A DNA stretch of 64,000 bases from Todiramphus chloris collaris (lineage: Eukaryota; Chordata; Aves; Coraciiformes; Alcedinidae): contig JANVCC010010406.1 of assembly GCA_025345505.1 (NCBI GenBank), positions 10,249,859 through 10,313,858 of the forward strand, read 5' to 3'. Numbering within the stretch: the first letter of the stretch is position 1; every line of letters starts with the position of its first letter. The notes beneath the pieces were generated by a model, which saw only the letters and a list, made by a program, of their open reading frames with translations, ran no database searches and was not told the DNA's origin. A program made the position numbers and the translations under genes. Positions 11,761-25,100 of this stretch are shown one piece after another.

Positions 11761-14184
11761 TGCCTCCGGAACTTGCCTCTGTCCGTGTGCCTACCCGGGT
11801 GTCAGCGTGGCACCCTGTGGCTTGTCGTTGTTGCCGCCAGTTGACACGAGAGCGGTGGTCGCTGTAGCATCAGCTCTGCAGGCGTCAGGTGTAGTTGCAG
11901 GTTTGCAACCTGCTTGTGAGGGTGAAAAACGTAGGCCTGGGTAGTGCTGCTTTGCAAGGGGGTGCAGTTAAAGAGCATATCTTCTGTGTACTGAGAGATA
12001 GAGTAATTCTCTTTCCTAGGTGTTTAGAGTCCTCTGATCTTCATGCAACATGAATTATTTGGGAAGTGTCACTTTTAGTCAAAAACAAACCCAAAAGCAC
12101 AAAATTCTGGGAACTGATGAAGTAATTCAAAATTAAGGATGAGAACAGCCATGGCGAGCCAGATCAAAAGTCCCTGTAGTTGGATCCTTTTTCTAAAAGT
12201 AGCTCTTAGCATTGTAGCCATACACTTACGGAAGAAACTACTGCTGTTAACCAGGAATCTTTCTGTAATAAAGTCAAACATATGTTTTGGTAGATGCTTG
12301 GGAAAAGATTAGAAGAACATGGTAAGAATGAAGATGCTTCTCTCGCTTGTTTCTCACCATGTAATGATCTGCAGCGTAGCACATCAACTTGTTGATTCAG
12401 AGGTGGCATCTTACGTAATATCCCTTGATTTCTCCTTTAGAAACTTACCTAGTACTTTCTTGAACTTAGTGCTTGTTTTTTGACATCAAAACAGACATTA
12501 TGGAGCAACAATGTCTGTAAAAAAACAGCTTAAAAGAAATGTTTTTATCTTTATCATAGTAATCCAATCTTTTCCTCTGTACCTAAGCAGATTTCTATAG
12601 TGTTAGGGTTACTGTGAGTTTTTTCACCATCATGTTGGAATAATCAAAGTGCAAGGTTAGACTGTAGACACACACATTACAGGTACAGACAAGCAAAACA
12701 GAAATGTGGGGAAAGCTCAAGCCTTTAGTAACTTGTTAGTGGAATGTAAAGTGGCATTTTAAGTCAGTAAAGGCAGTCAGGTCAAGACTGAATGTGTAAG
12801 TGGAGAGCTAGTAGCCCAGTGGAGGACCAGTCCTCAGGTATCAAGAAAAGGGATGGGAAGAGGAGGCAAACACACTGAGCCTGAGGTGATTGTGAGCCAC
12901 TCTTACAAGGCAATGTCAAGCAGGTAAGCAGCAGTTTTAGATCTGAAGGGAAGGGTGGCCTGCAGTAGAAGGCTAGCCTTGTTTGTGACTAAGGAACCTT
13001 CTGAGTTTTGGAAGACCACAAAAAAGCGGTTAGTTCTTCGTGTTATTTATGGTGATGTTCTTCCCGTGCTTACTCTGTGCTGGCAGCTCCCTGCTCAATG
13101 TGTCTGTTGTTTTTTCTTGTGCATGAGGCAGTTTTAACTAGCAGTCTGACATTCGTTCACCTTGCTTAATACTCAGTTCCCACTCATTCTGTAATACCTC
13201 TCATTCCCCTCCATATCCTTTAGAGCTCTTTTTCCCCCATATCCTACCTATCAAGTTTTATCACAGAAGCTTCAGTTCTTCACTGAAGGACATACTCAAG
13301 GTCACAGTAGATTAAAAGATACACGTATCTTTCAGGAATTCTTCACATTTCTTACCAGTACTAAAACAACAACTACAACTGCTTCTGAGATGTTCAAGAA
13401 TATCTTGCTTAGAAATTGCTGGAATAAATGACATTATCTGAACTTGAAGGGATTACCTGTCCTATATCAGTTTCTCTTCCTGGGCTTATAAGGCAAGAAG
13501 AGGAAAAAAAAAAAAAAAAAAGTGAGTAAAACTGATGTTGATCACTAAGTGAAGGCTTCAGGGTATTGAACTAGAGTGTTCAGGGCATCATCTCAGCTTG
13601 GGCTGTTGTGGAGGCGGTTCAGGGGGGGGGGGGGGGGGGGGAAGGGGGGAAGAAAGAAATCCCAGCATGGCTTAGTCGCCCCTGTGTCACTCGGCAGGAG
13701 TCTTGTGCTGAAACAAGCTGATCTCCAAAACAATACAGTGTGATTAAGGAGGGATTCACACAGGAATGTATCTGTAAATTAAGGCTTCTGTTATTCTTGA
13801 TATATCTGTGTCTATATTTTTCTTCTAGCCATATGTTTTAGTTACCAATGATGTATATATTATATATCATAAAGCATTAGGTACTAAACTCAGTTAATGT
13901 GAAATGAGAACTTTTATTTTGTTGCTTTTGGGTCTTCCATTGTTTTCTTTTAAAGTTAATGGAAGCCTTTCAATGGTTTTGAGTATGGTTTGGATCAGGC
14001 AATTTCCTATCTAGCATTACATAATGAGACTATATGATCAGTTTAGCCCATAGAATGTGTGTTGATACAGTTTCTACACCAGAATCTCTGTTTCTGGGGA
14101 AATTGTTGGTGAACATACAGTAAACCTATTGAAACTGAAAAATGAAGTTCAGCTTCTACTGTTTTATAGACTAACTTTGTGCAG
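11522..14184 (+). other. POC5: POC5 intron 1
   Basis: From GTGAGAGG to the TTTGTGCAG acceptor. The 5' part is CpG-island sequence, where long GC-rich frames are not real genes. It also holds an A-run at about 13504-13520 and a 20-base G-run at 13622-13641. No other feature seen. Confidence 0.75.
13622..13641 (+). repeat. Uninterrupted 20-base G-run
   Basis: Twenty consecutive G on the + strand followed by GAAGGGGGGA-type sequence. It can form G-quadruplexes and is prone to length change and sequencing error. Confidence 0.9.
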
Positions 14185-14185
14185 A

Positions 14186-14269
14186 ATGTCATCAGATGAG
14201 GAGAAAAGCACAAGTCCAGTTTTGTCAAAAGACTCTGTTTGGGGCAGTTCTGTTTCTTCAGATCTCCAG
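14186..14269 (+). CDS. POC5: POC5 exon 2 (first coding exon, residues 1-28)
   Basis: The acceptor TTTGTGCAG ends at 14184, and the ATG lies one base into the exon. It encodes a short acidic, Ser-rich N-terminus ending SVSSDLQ. The donor CTCCAG/GTAGG is at 14270. The exon ends in phase 0. Confidence 0.95.
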
Positions 14270-17200
14270 GTAGGAAAGAGGCAACCTCATTTAGTTCATT
14301 GTCATGGCATTTTATTTGGCAAAGGATAATTATGAGGAAATCTAACAAAACTTGCAAATTTTTTTTTTATTCTTTAACAGGAAAGTAAAAAATGTTAGGG
14401 AAAAGAAGTAAATTATTAAAAAAAAAAAAAAAAAGCAAGTACAAAAGGAAATCCAAGGGAAAAAATCCAATTTATATGAAAATTCTTATCTACACTTGAG
14501 AGGTTGATCAATGACAGCAACAAGTAAAATACTGCACCTTTCTTACCATTTTGTTTCCCTAATGTTATTTTTTATATGTGTTAAGTCTTATCAAGAAGCA
14601 TAAATTTGACACAGTAGGATAGAAACCCCTTATTTCTGAGGGATGAAGTGCAACTGTGTTATGCTTCTTACATGATGTTGTTAAGAACTGAATTTTCGTA
14701 ATGGATTTATTTCCTTGGATTAGGACAGTGGCCAAATTAATCTCAGAAAGGAAATGTGCTCTCTCCTCCTTCCCCACAGACACACAACTTCTGCATCAAA
14801 TTTGCCAAGTTAGGCTGCAGCTTTAACGATGAGGGGTTTCCTTTTCTATGCTCAGCATTTTTTTGAGAGGATGTAAAGATACTCGATAAAGTCTTTGTGT
14901 TGTTTTGAAAACAGGAGATTTTAATCCTTCTCTGATCGGTTATTCCTGTTTGACTAGTAGGTGGTTTGGGCTTTTTTTCCCCTTTGAATGGATTCTATAC
15001 AAAAGACTAGTCTTGGCAAAACATTCTGTAGAAATGAATCTGCTTTTGTGACCTGGTGGAATGGTTTCTTACTCATGTGGATTGACTTAATTCCCTTTAA
15101 ACTATCTGTTTATGGGAAAGTAATTTTTGCAGTTGGTATGATTCTCTGCTTGTGCTCATATCTCATGGATAAGTTTTCTAAATCTTTGTTCAGCAACAGT
15201 AATTCATCTGTTTCCAATGCCTTTTGTAGCTGGAAAACAGGTTTAAGGCATTGGGCAACAAATTTTGAAAGACCAGAATATTCTTTTATGATCTGGTTGA
15301 TTGTCAAGGAAGTTCTAAGGCTACCTTGTACAGGATGATAAAGTAAACTAATGTTAATGAATGACTGCTTTGCAACTGAGAACACATGTAGAATTGCATA
15401 GTTCCATTTGGAAGGGACCTACATCTAGTCGAACTGCCTGACAAGTTCAGGGCTGTCCAGAAGCTGAAGTGTGTTGTTAAAGGCATCGTCCAAATGAGCT
15501 TGGTTAATGCCTCTTAGCTTGGGACAACAACCACATGTCTAGGAAGCCTGTTCTAGTTTTTAACCACCCTCTCAGTGAAGAAATGTTTCTTGAGTCTGAA
15601 CTTCCCCTGGCACAGTTTTGAACCACTCACAGGCATCCTGTCACTGGATCCCAGGTAGAAGAGCTCAGCACCTGCCTCTCCACTTCCCCTCCTTGGCAAT
15701 GAGATCTCCCCTCAGCCTCCTGTTCTCCAAACTAAAAAAACCCAAAGTCTTTAGCTGCTTTTCAGAGGAGACTGTTATTATTGAAAAAGAACACTGGGGT
15801 CACATCTGAGCAATAGGAGTGTTGACAGATAACATTATACTGTTAGATAATTTTGAAGAGACTTTTTTGTTTTGTTTGGGCCTTTTTCATAATTCAACCC
15901 TTTTAAATAGACACCAGATTATTACCTTTTCCTTAAAAAGAATTCACTGGCTCTTACAGAATTTCCATTTACTTATAATTGAGTTGGACAATATTTTCTC
16001 CACTTAATCTTTTCTTTTTATGTTGTTTAGTGATCTTGACTGCAATCCTAAGAATAAGTTCTATGCAGCATTTGTACATTTTTTTTTTTATAATGCTTTA
16101 AGAAGGGGAATAAAAAGCCACCTCTGAATACTCTTGTGCCCTTTGCTCATTGCTACACTAGTTTATTTACTTCTACAAAACCAAGATAGTATTCTTTAAA
16201 GGATTCAAAACTCCCCTGACCTTCAGGCCATAGAACAGTATTCCTGTAATTTTGTGCTCTTAGCAGAACTTTTGTAGTTGACAGTACAGCTTGAAAATTT
16301 TGTTTAAAGCAGAACAATGCTACTAAGTAAACCAAAGACATATTGTGAAATTTTATTATGGTTTTGTTTGAAGTTTATTGGTCATAATTGGATTTTGATT
16401 CCAGCATCCTTTGTATAGAATATTTAAGATTGAGATAATACACTGTAATTACTCAATATTTCCATTTCTCTGTCTTACATATTCTTATTGTAGTCTCCAG
16501 GATTATTTTTCTTTTTGCTTCTAAGTTCCTAGTTACAACTGGGACACTGTTTTCAGTGATATTTGCTCTCAACTTCATTACAACAGTGTTGTAATATTGT
16601 AGTTTATAAGACTTTATTGTCTATTGACATTTTCTGTTGGAGAGTCAGAGTGTATTCTTGAATGTAATGGATTTTTTGTGTTTTAATAACAATGCTAGAA
16701 CTTGAAAGACTAGATAAATTTCCCATCATAACTTGGTATGTATATTTTGAGTGGTCAGGATGTCTACAGTAAGGCAGATTGTGTGCCAGTGATTAAATTA
16801 GGTGACTCAGAATGAGCCACCTCCTTGCACTTGACATTACCTACTATGCCTCTTGAATTGGATGAGGTAATCATGGAAGCAGCTGGATCAGCTCTGAATG
16901 AAAACTAACTTGTTTAGGAGTAAAAACTAGTTTTAAGTTCCTTTTAGTCACGTGATCCCTTTGAAGACAACGGAAGTGATCTAACATGTTATGCACAATC
17001 ATTTAATTTAGATGAATTAAAATAAAGACTAATTGGTGGGCTTTTTTACTCTGAAATTTTGCTGCAGTGAATTTTGTAAAGTTCCATGTAGCTCCTGGTT
17101 GAATAACTCATCTGAAGATACCTGTTGTTTCTTCTTTTCCATGGATATAGAAAAATTAATAAAGATTTGCAACTAATTATACCTTTTCTGTGAAATATGA

Positions 17201-19147
17201 TACTTCCTAAGTATTTGTGACTATGTAGCTTTGTATATACTTATTTAGCCTTTTAATTTTAACATGATAGGTTAGAAGATGGGAAATGGAAATTTGAATT
17301 CAGCTAAAATGTACAAAACATAGCTTCTTAAATTCTCTAATTAGTTGAAAACCACATAAATGTAAGGGTTACACTAGAAGTTTTAAAATATTATCCTTTT
17401 CAACTGGTAGACTTAATGTAATATGTAATTACCATTATGTGGTATCTTGTAACTGATTGGTTTCACCCTAACTTCCCCAGCTTGAAGAGGAAAATGATTT
17501 TTACATTCACAGTGGATTTATAGGGTTCAACCTCATTGGAATACTAAAGAGAATTAGTAGGATAGTATTAATGAAGAAAAACTTATTGTGGTCTGGTTTA
17601 GCACTTTCCAAGCGGCTTTTTTTTCCAAATGTTTAATTAATGTCTTTGATCAGTTTTAGCATTTTACTGCTACTGGAACATTTTTAATTAATTACCAGGT
17701 TGTATGTTTAAGCTATAATACAGATTGTTCACAGTTCCACATTGAACTCTAAATACTTCCATTGTGAGTATCTGTTTAATTAGTAGATTTCAACAGAAAT
17801 ATTAATTGGCTTACTTCGGTATGTAGCATAATGCCAGATATCAGTTAGATTGGTTTATAAATGTTAAACAGGAAAGCTTTTATATTAGTTATATAGGTAT
17901 TGGGAATGCATATATTAAAAAAAATTAAATGCATAAACTTAGATTAAGTATAATTATTCTACCTTCAGAAAATACTGTGTAAACAAATGTCTTTTGATGA
18001 CTGGGTTTAGAACTCGCGCTAAAGCTATTGTAATGTTGGGGAATATGAAATGCGGCTGTGTTTAGTAGCATCTTTGTCATGGCTTTAAAAATAAATATTT
18101 TTATTTGCAGTAATAAAAATAGAAATTTTTTTTCCCCCCAGTTCTTGTTTTTGTATAAGATGCCTGTTATAGTGTCCCAATTCTGACATCTAGCAAGGTC
18201 TTTCCGTCTAGCTGTAATGGTGTATCTAGTTGTAGTCAGAATGGACAAGAGCGTGAAACAAGAGAAAGGTGAATTACAATAATGATTGTAGGAAAAATAG
18301 CACGCTTTTTCAACTTCATGTGAAATCTTCTTGCATTTCACCACAATAGCAATAATAAAAAAACTCACAAAAAATTACTGAAAAGCTTTTCCACTCCTCC
18401 CTACTTATATCTGTTTTTTAGGAATGCAATTGCAGTTTTATAATTACTCCACATCACTTTGTGACAGGATGAATATGAAGAGCTACTTCATTATGCTGTA
18501 GCAACTCCGAAGTTTGAGCAGCGTGTCTCAAAGTGGTCAGAATCTGCTTCAGAACTGAGAACAGCTGGCAGATTTTCAAGTGTAACAGATGATGCCATTC
18601 ACCATAATACTCTAGGTAGTATATGCAAAGCTGTGTGTTGAGCTTACAATAACAATGATACAACATTTGTACTGTTACTTATAAGATCAGAATCAAAACA
18701 CTAGACTTGTGCTTTTGGTAGAGGGCTGTATACTCTCTTTGTCTGAAGAGAAGATCTTAGCCAGCACTGTTTGACGTCCCTCTTTAACTCTGCGAGAGGG
18801 GGTATGTGGCAAAACGTGGCCTCTGAAGTCCCTTTCACTACCTGAAGATGTGCAGTAGAAATGAGAGAACAAATTTCCCTTCCCTTGATTGCTTCTCTTG
18901 AAATATTTGAATAGAGTTATCTTTTCATATGCTTGGTATTACCACATAAGTATTGTCATTTGGAAGCTGTAGGTAATTGCTATGGGACCAGGTAAAGAAA
19001 TGTTCTTATACTTGATGGTGATAAAAATTTTGCGTTCCAGTTTTATGTACTGTTCATTACAAGTAGCCACATACTCTCCTCAGTTACAGACACTCAGATG
19101 TTTATTTTTGCAAAGAGCAGCACCTTGCAAACTACAGTTTGTCTGTT

Positions 19148-19179
<32 letters not shown>

Positions 19180-22100
19180 GTTAAATGGTAAAGAAGATGC
19201 TCTTGGTCTTCTTGGAGACTGAAGCAAGAAGAATGTTTACACAGCCCCATTATGCTTCTATTAACTACACACTCTAAGTAAATTTCTGGTGTTTTACTGC
19301 TTTTTCAAAACATAGGCTTGCTATTCAAAATGTCACTACATCCTGTGCAGTTAGGAAATGGATGTCTTACATCTCCTTGAGGCAGAGCTTGAAACAATCT
19401 ACTTGTAAAAAAGATTATTTCAACTTTTAAAAAAAGAAACTTGCCAAAATCTATCCAGCTTTTCTGTATCACCTCTAGCATTGATCAAGGGTGACTATAC
19501 ATAATTGAGGGGTGATTGTCAGTGTTAATGGCCTCAGACTACCTTTGGGTGTTTTTCCCTGATATTAATAACAAGATTTTGGACAAACAGTGAGAAAGTA
19601 ATTAAATTCAAGTTCAATATTATACCTCTGATACTGATCAGATAGGATAGATTAGCAAGTAGTTTCTGAAGGACAGATAATTTTTTTAGTCTAGTTCCAT
19701 TCTTCTGGCATTGCTACATGTTCATACTAAAAATGAGACTGATGTTTATTCTTTTCCTGTCCAGCTCTAATGCTGTTGCTGTGTTAAAATTACAAAGTCA
19801 TAAATTAATATGATAGTGTTCTATAACTTAAAATAAAGGAAAATGCATGTCTGTGCTCTGTCTAGAGTTAATACCTAAGAGTTTGCTCTCCTGCAGAGCT
19901 TCTCAAGCTTGCAGTATTTTTTTCCCATTCTCCATTTGATGTTGGTATCAAGAATAACAGAGTTTCTGATGCTACATGATGCCTTCTGAGACGAAGTTCT
20001 GTTTGAGGAGTATTGTTTGGTCTGGCATTTTGACTTTCTTCTCAGGTTTTTGAAATAGAACTGAATGTTTCTGCTGTGATGGTAGAAGTCTAATCACTGG
20101 TAGTCTCTTATTTGTTGATGTAAATTAATGATACATAACATCTTCACTAAAATCTACCAGTCAGATTTAAAAAAAAAAAAGTGAAATAAAACATGCCGTA
20201 CTATTTAATTCAATGTCCACATTTTTTTTTTTTTTACTTTGAAACCTAAAACTTAATTTCTTTTTCTTGTTACTAGTTTAGTCGATTGAATTGGAAAAGT
20301 ACTGACTGGAACAGTAGATTATTTGTAGCAAAGATGTGTAATGACCCAAACAGTGGGAAAATTCCTTCTTTTCAGGCTACCAGTCCTCAGTATTGATCCA
20401 TTGAACTTCTGAGAAGACTTTTTAAAAAACTATACATTTTAGCAAATTGCTACCCTCAGTTTGAGCCACCGATACCAGATTGCATGTGAGGACAGTCTGT
20501 GAGAGCTTGTTTACTTAAAGTAGAAAAAGTCATATACTGGAAGAACACGGAGAGGGGAAAAAAAAGAAGTCTGTTATCCCAGTGCATCTAGAAAAACAAC
20601 TAATGTCATTACCTCTGCTATAAACAAGAACATGGTCTAGAGATTTGTGTGAGTAAATGCACATGGGGATTATTTAATGAAAAACATTTTTATACTTTAT
20701 CACATCCAAATGGTTCCATGTCCTTGGTACCTTAGTGCTCTGTAGCTGACTGTCATTTTGTAATGCTGTGGAAGGAATAGAGGTGACAGAGAGCATTGGG
20801 AATATGAAGGAAATTAATATACTACAAGTAGAAAATTATGGCAACACTGGAAGGCCAAGGTAAATTATATAAGATGATGATATAAACATGTAACATACAC
20901 TCAGTGAATTCAGTGAAGGATACATCTTTTATGGTAAATCAGAAAAAAGGAATCTGAGTTGGGATAATCTGTACATGGAGAAGATTAAGGAGAAAAGAAT
21001 GATGAACTTGTAATACTACAATCTCAGACTATGGCAGTTACCAGTCTACTTCTATTATCCTGGCCTTACTGGTTACATTTTGCTCTGATTTTCTCTATGT
21101 GAATACCTTTTAGGCTGTGCTGTCTACATTGGAATCTTTGTAATCCAAGCAAATGACGAAAATTTAAAAATAACCCTTCATGTATTGTAGAGCAATGTTG
21201 CAACTAAATGAAGAACACGGTGACATGAAACAATGAGAACAAGTGGTGAGGGACAGAATTGGGAATACTTGAGAATAGAAATGCTGCCAAATATATTCTG
21301 AAAGGTCAACCAGATTCTTCATCACTGAAATTAGATGTATTTCAAGGAGTCTAGGTCATCTGTCTAGCAGGTTGTATTTTTTGGAGATGTTTACAAGCAA
21401 CAAATATTCAAATTCTGCCATTAGCTAAGCAATACTTCTTATTTGCAGGAGAAACAGTGACAAAAAGCTACAGCTTTAGTAACTTGTGGGATTGGGAATG
21501 ATCTATTTGTGGTGGTCATCTTCTTATGTAATAGGGTAGGGAATTTAGTCTAGAGAAATACGTTTCTTTAGCTCAAGCTGATGTTTGTCTTATGATATGT
21601 AGTTGTATATGACCTTGGGAGAAATACCAAAAAGCCTCTGCATCACAGTTCTTCCTTATCTCCTCTTTATTTTGGAGCGTGTACTAAAATAGTGTGTCTA
21701 GCGGGAGTAGGTAAGTGATGGTGCCCCTGTACTTGTCACTGGTTGCACCTTGAGTATTGTGTTCAGTTTTGGGTGCTGCAGCATAAGTAAGACATTGAGG
21801 TGCTGGAACGGGTCCAGAGAAGGACAACAAAGCTGTTGAGGGGTCTGGAGAACGTGTCTTCGCAGGAGCTGCTGAAGAAACTGAACTGTTTAGTCTGGAG
21901 AAGAGGAGGCTGAGTGGGAGACCTTATCACTCTTTACAGCTACCTGAAGGGAGGTTGTAGTGAGGTGGGTGTTGCTCTTTTCAATAAAACATGAAGAAGT
22001 GGGCTTAAGTTGCATCAGGGGACATTTAGATGGGATATTGGGAACAAATTCTATTGAAAGAGTGGTGAGGCATTGGAACAGGCTGCCCAGGGAGGTGGTG

Positions 22101-25100
22101 GAGTCACCATCCCTGGAGGTGGTCGAAGAATGTGTAGATGTGACGCATTCAGGACATGTTTCAGTGGTCGTGATAATGTTGCGTTGGTGGTTGGATGTGA
22201 TAGCCTTAGAGGTCTTTTCCAGCCTTAATGATTCTATGAGTGTAGTAGCTGAGGTTCAGCCTACTTGGTGGGGACTGTATTAGCCAGTCAGGTGTTCTCA
22301 CTTCCTTTGGACAGGAGACCTAACAGTGACAGTAATTGTGTCAACCATCAGGCTCAGCCTTGAATACATTTCCAGTGTCCACTTAAAATACTGCTTTAAC
22401 AGTTAAGCTCATCCCCGCATGCTTGTACCAAAAGATAGTAGTCATCCACTATGAAACAAATTCTACAAACAATATTTGTTTTCAGAGATGAAGACTAAAC
22501 TAATGGAGGTTTTCCCTTTCCATTTATGAAAGGAGAATATTCTTTTGAAGTTGTGCTGATTATTACTAATACCAGGAATCTGCTAATCCATTTTCTTTCC
22601 AAATCTTTTTATTCAGCTGTCAACTTGAATAGAAAATTTACTGTAAGGCATAACTAAATATGAAGTAATATTTAATTCCCTCTGTTTACTGAAATACTAA
22701 CTTCTTTATCCTTAGCCTTTTTTTTTCCTTCCCATCAGCTGGAACTCAAACACATACCCATTTGCTTCTAAATATAGATTCATTTTTGTTGCAGTGGTAG
22801 TTAGCCACAGCAATTTAAAGTGAGGCCTTATTGTGTAAGGCATTATATAAATTCATAGCAGATATTTCCTTTCTTAAATATTTTAAAATCTGATTACCTG
22901 ATCAAATTAAAGGCTGTAAGGAAAATGGATACAGGTACATACCAACACTGAAATATACCCACAGGTCATGTTGTGAACATCTGAAGAAAGGTCCCTGACC
23001 TCAGGAGTTTTTAGCCTCGTTAAGGAAAACAGCAAAACTTCTTAGATTTTTTTTGACCTGAGATGTTAATTGACAAAAAGTCAGGAAGTCTTTACTGAGA
23101 AGAGGTTTTTTTTGTTGCTGGCAATGCCTTTTTTTCTAATCTCCGATAATCCTCTTTAAAATGTAATGATGTTAAAAGAGTCTGTTCTTTAAGGGAATGG
23201 TAGTTGTGATTTGACTAACATTACAATTGGACTGTTGGTTTAAACATTCTTGTATCTTGGAAGCATATATTGGAATTGGGTTGTTTGGTTTACATGGGGA
23301 AAGGAGATTTCTGATGGCATAAATGTTTGGGGGGGGTTGGGTTTTGATACATGGGTTCTGACTTCATCCAGAATGCAGGCCAATTATCCTTTCCAGCATA
23401 TGAATCTTTAATTCTCTGTTTCACTTTTAGTCTTAATGTCAGTTAAGAAGCCTTCTGAGGCCAATATGGAACAAGTTAGCCCTGCTCTTCCAGAAGAGAC
23501 TTCTTCACAAGGGTCCCCACATGGTCCAACAGAAATAAATGAAACCATGGTGACTGAATTACCTTTACCTGATGAAAAAGTAACTCAAATAGAAAACATA
23601 CTTGATCTCTGGAGTGGAAGTCTTAAGGTATTAATTTTATATGGAATCTATAAAAATAATACACAGATGTCACTGTGGTGTAGAATAAGTGAGAGTTCAG
23701 AAAATGTCGCAGTGTGGTTTCGCTAGGAAACTAGGTTTTTTTTTTTAATTGATGCATTTAACCCCTAGAATATCTTGTTTCGGAAACTATGGAATAACTT
23801 TCTGCATTAGGGATGTTCAGTTACTATCATTCAGTTGTACTTAAGTCTAGTAATATTGATACATATAAACATCCTGTGTAATGAGGGCATCACTATAATT
23901 ATTCACATATCCTTAATTGATAAATGTTTTAAGGTTAAAAGATTAGGGAGGAGGGCATAATTTTACTAATTGCACTAATGTCATCCTTTTAACTTTTCAG
24001 ACAAATGTTCTGACTGAACTGAGAAAATGGAAGCTTAGTTTGATTGAACATCACAAGCTTCAGATGAAACAAGAAAAAGAGAAGCACGCTGCACATGTGA
24101 GACAATTGAGCAATGAGATAGAAAACCTGAAGGAGTTGCTACATACTTATGAAATCTCTACTGGCAGGAAAGATGAGGTAGTAATAAGTTTCATAATTCA
24201 ACAGTTCCTCTCTTTTTAAAAATAACCACACTGAATGTTTAGATCCATCTCTGAACAAAATACTTGCAGCAAGTAAAGTAGAGAATTAAATAATGTACTT
24301 AGACTTAGGAAAAAGAATCCTCATTACTAATAACGTCCACACTACAATGGAAACTTAACATGTTGTATGTCCATACTTTACATTGCTACATCTTAAATAT
24401 AGGGTCTATTGTTGTTCCTTATTTATTTCATTAAGATCACACTGCCTTAGATGAAAAAGCCTTTAAAAGACTTTATTTTTTCAATTATTGGATTGGTTTT
24501 CTTTAATTTTAAATGGGCATCAGTCTCCTAAATGCTAGTGAGTCTCTATTTTAGGATCCTTAGGAATTGTACATTTGTGGTCTCAGAGTTCTGCTTTTCT
24601 GCTGTCAACAACTTCTAATTTTAGATAAATCCAGTGTTATTTATATAGCTGAGACCATTCAGTTATTCTGAAGCTACAAAAAGTTAAAATCAATCATACA
24701 TAAGCAGAGAAAAGTAATTTATACTAGACTTCTTAACATACAATATTACGAAGAACTTTTTCTTAAGTCTACAGATGATCAGCTTTAAATGTATCAAATT
24801 GATTTGTATTTGTTTCTGACTTTGGTACTTTGAATACCTTAAAGAAATTAAGTCTTTGCTAGTAATATTTTGTTAAATGTTCTGAAGATTGAATGAAACA
24901 ATTTTTATGAAACTCTGTACTGAAACAAAACAGAAATTTTTGCACTATTTGATAGATGACTTTGATTTAATGGGTAAATTTAAGGTATCATTTATTTAAT
25001 TGCTGTGTGTTCAATAATTATTGGATGTAACATGTAATATAGGATGTCAAGATATATACAGTATCATAGAATATTGTTCTTCAAAATCTTTATGCAGTAG

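Noticed and set aside
11151-11944. Long Pro/Arg/Gly-rich open frames in the CpG island
   Set aside because: Stop codons are AT-rich, so GC-rich DNA gives long frames by chance. These overlap the POC5 promoter and exon 1 and show no splice logic or family motif.
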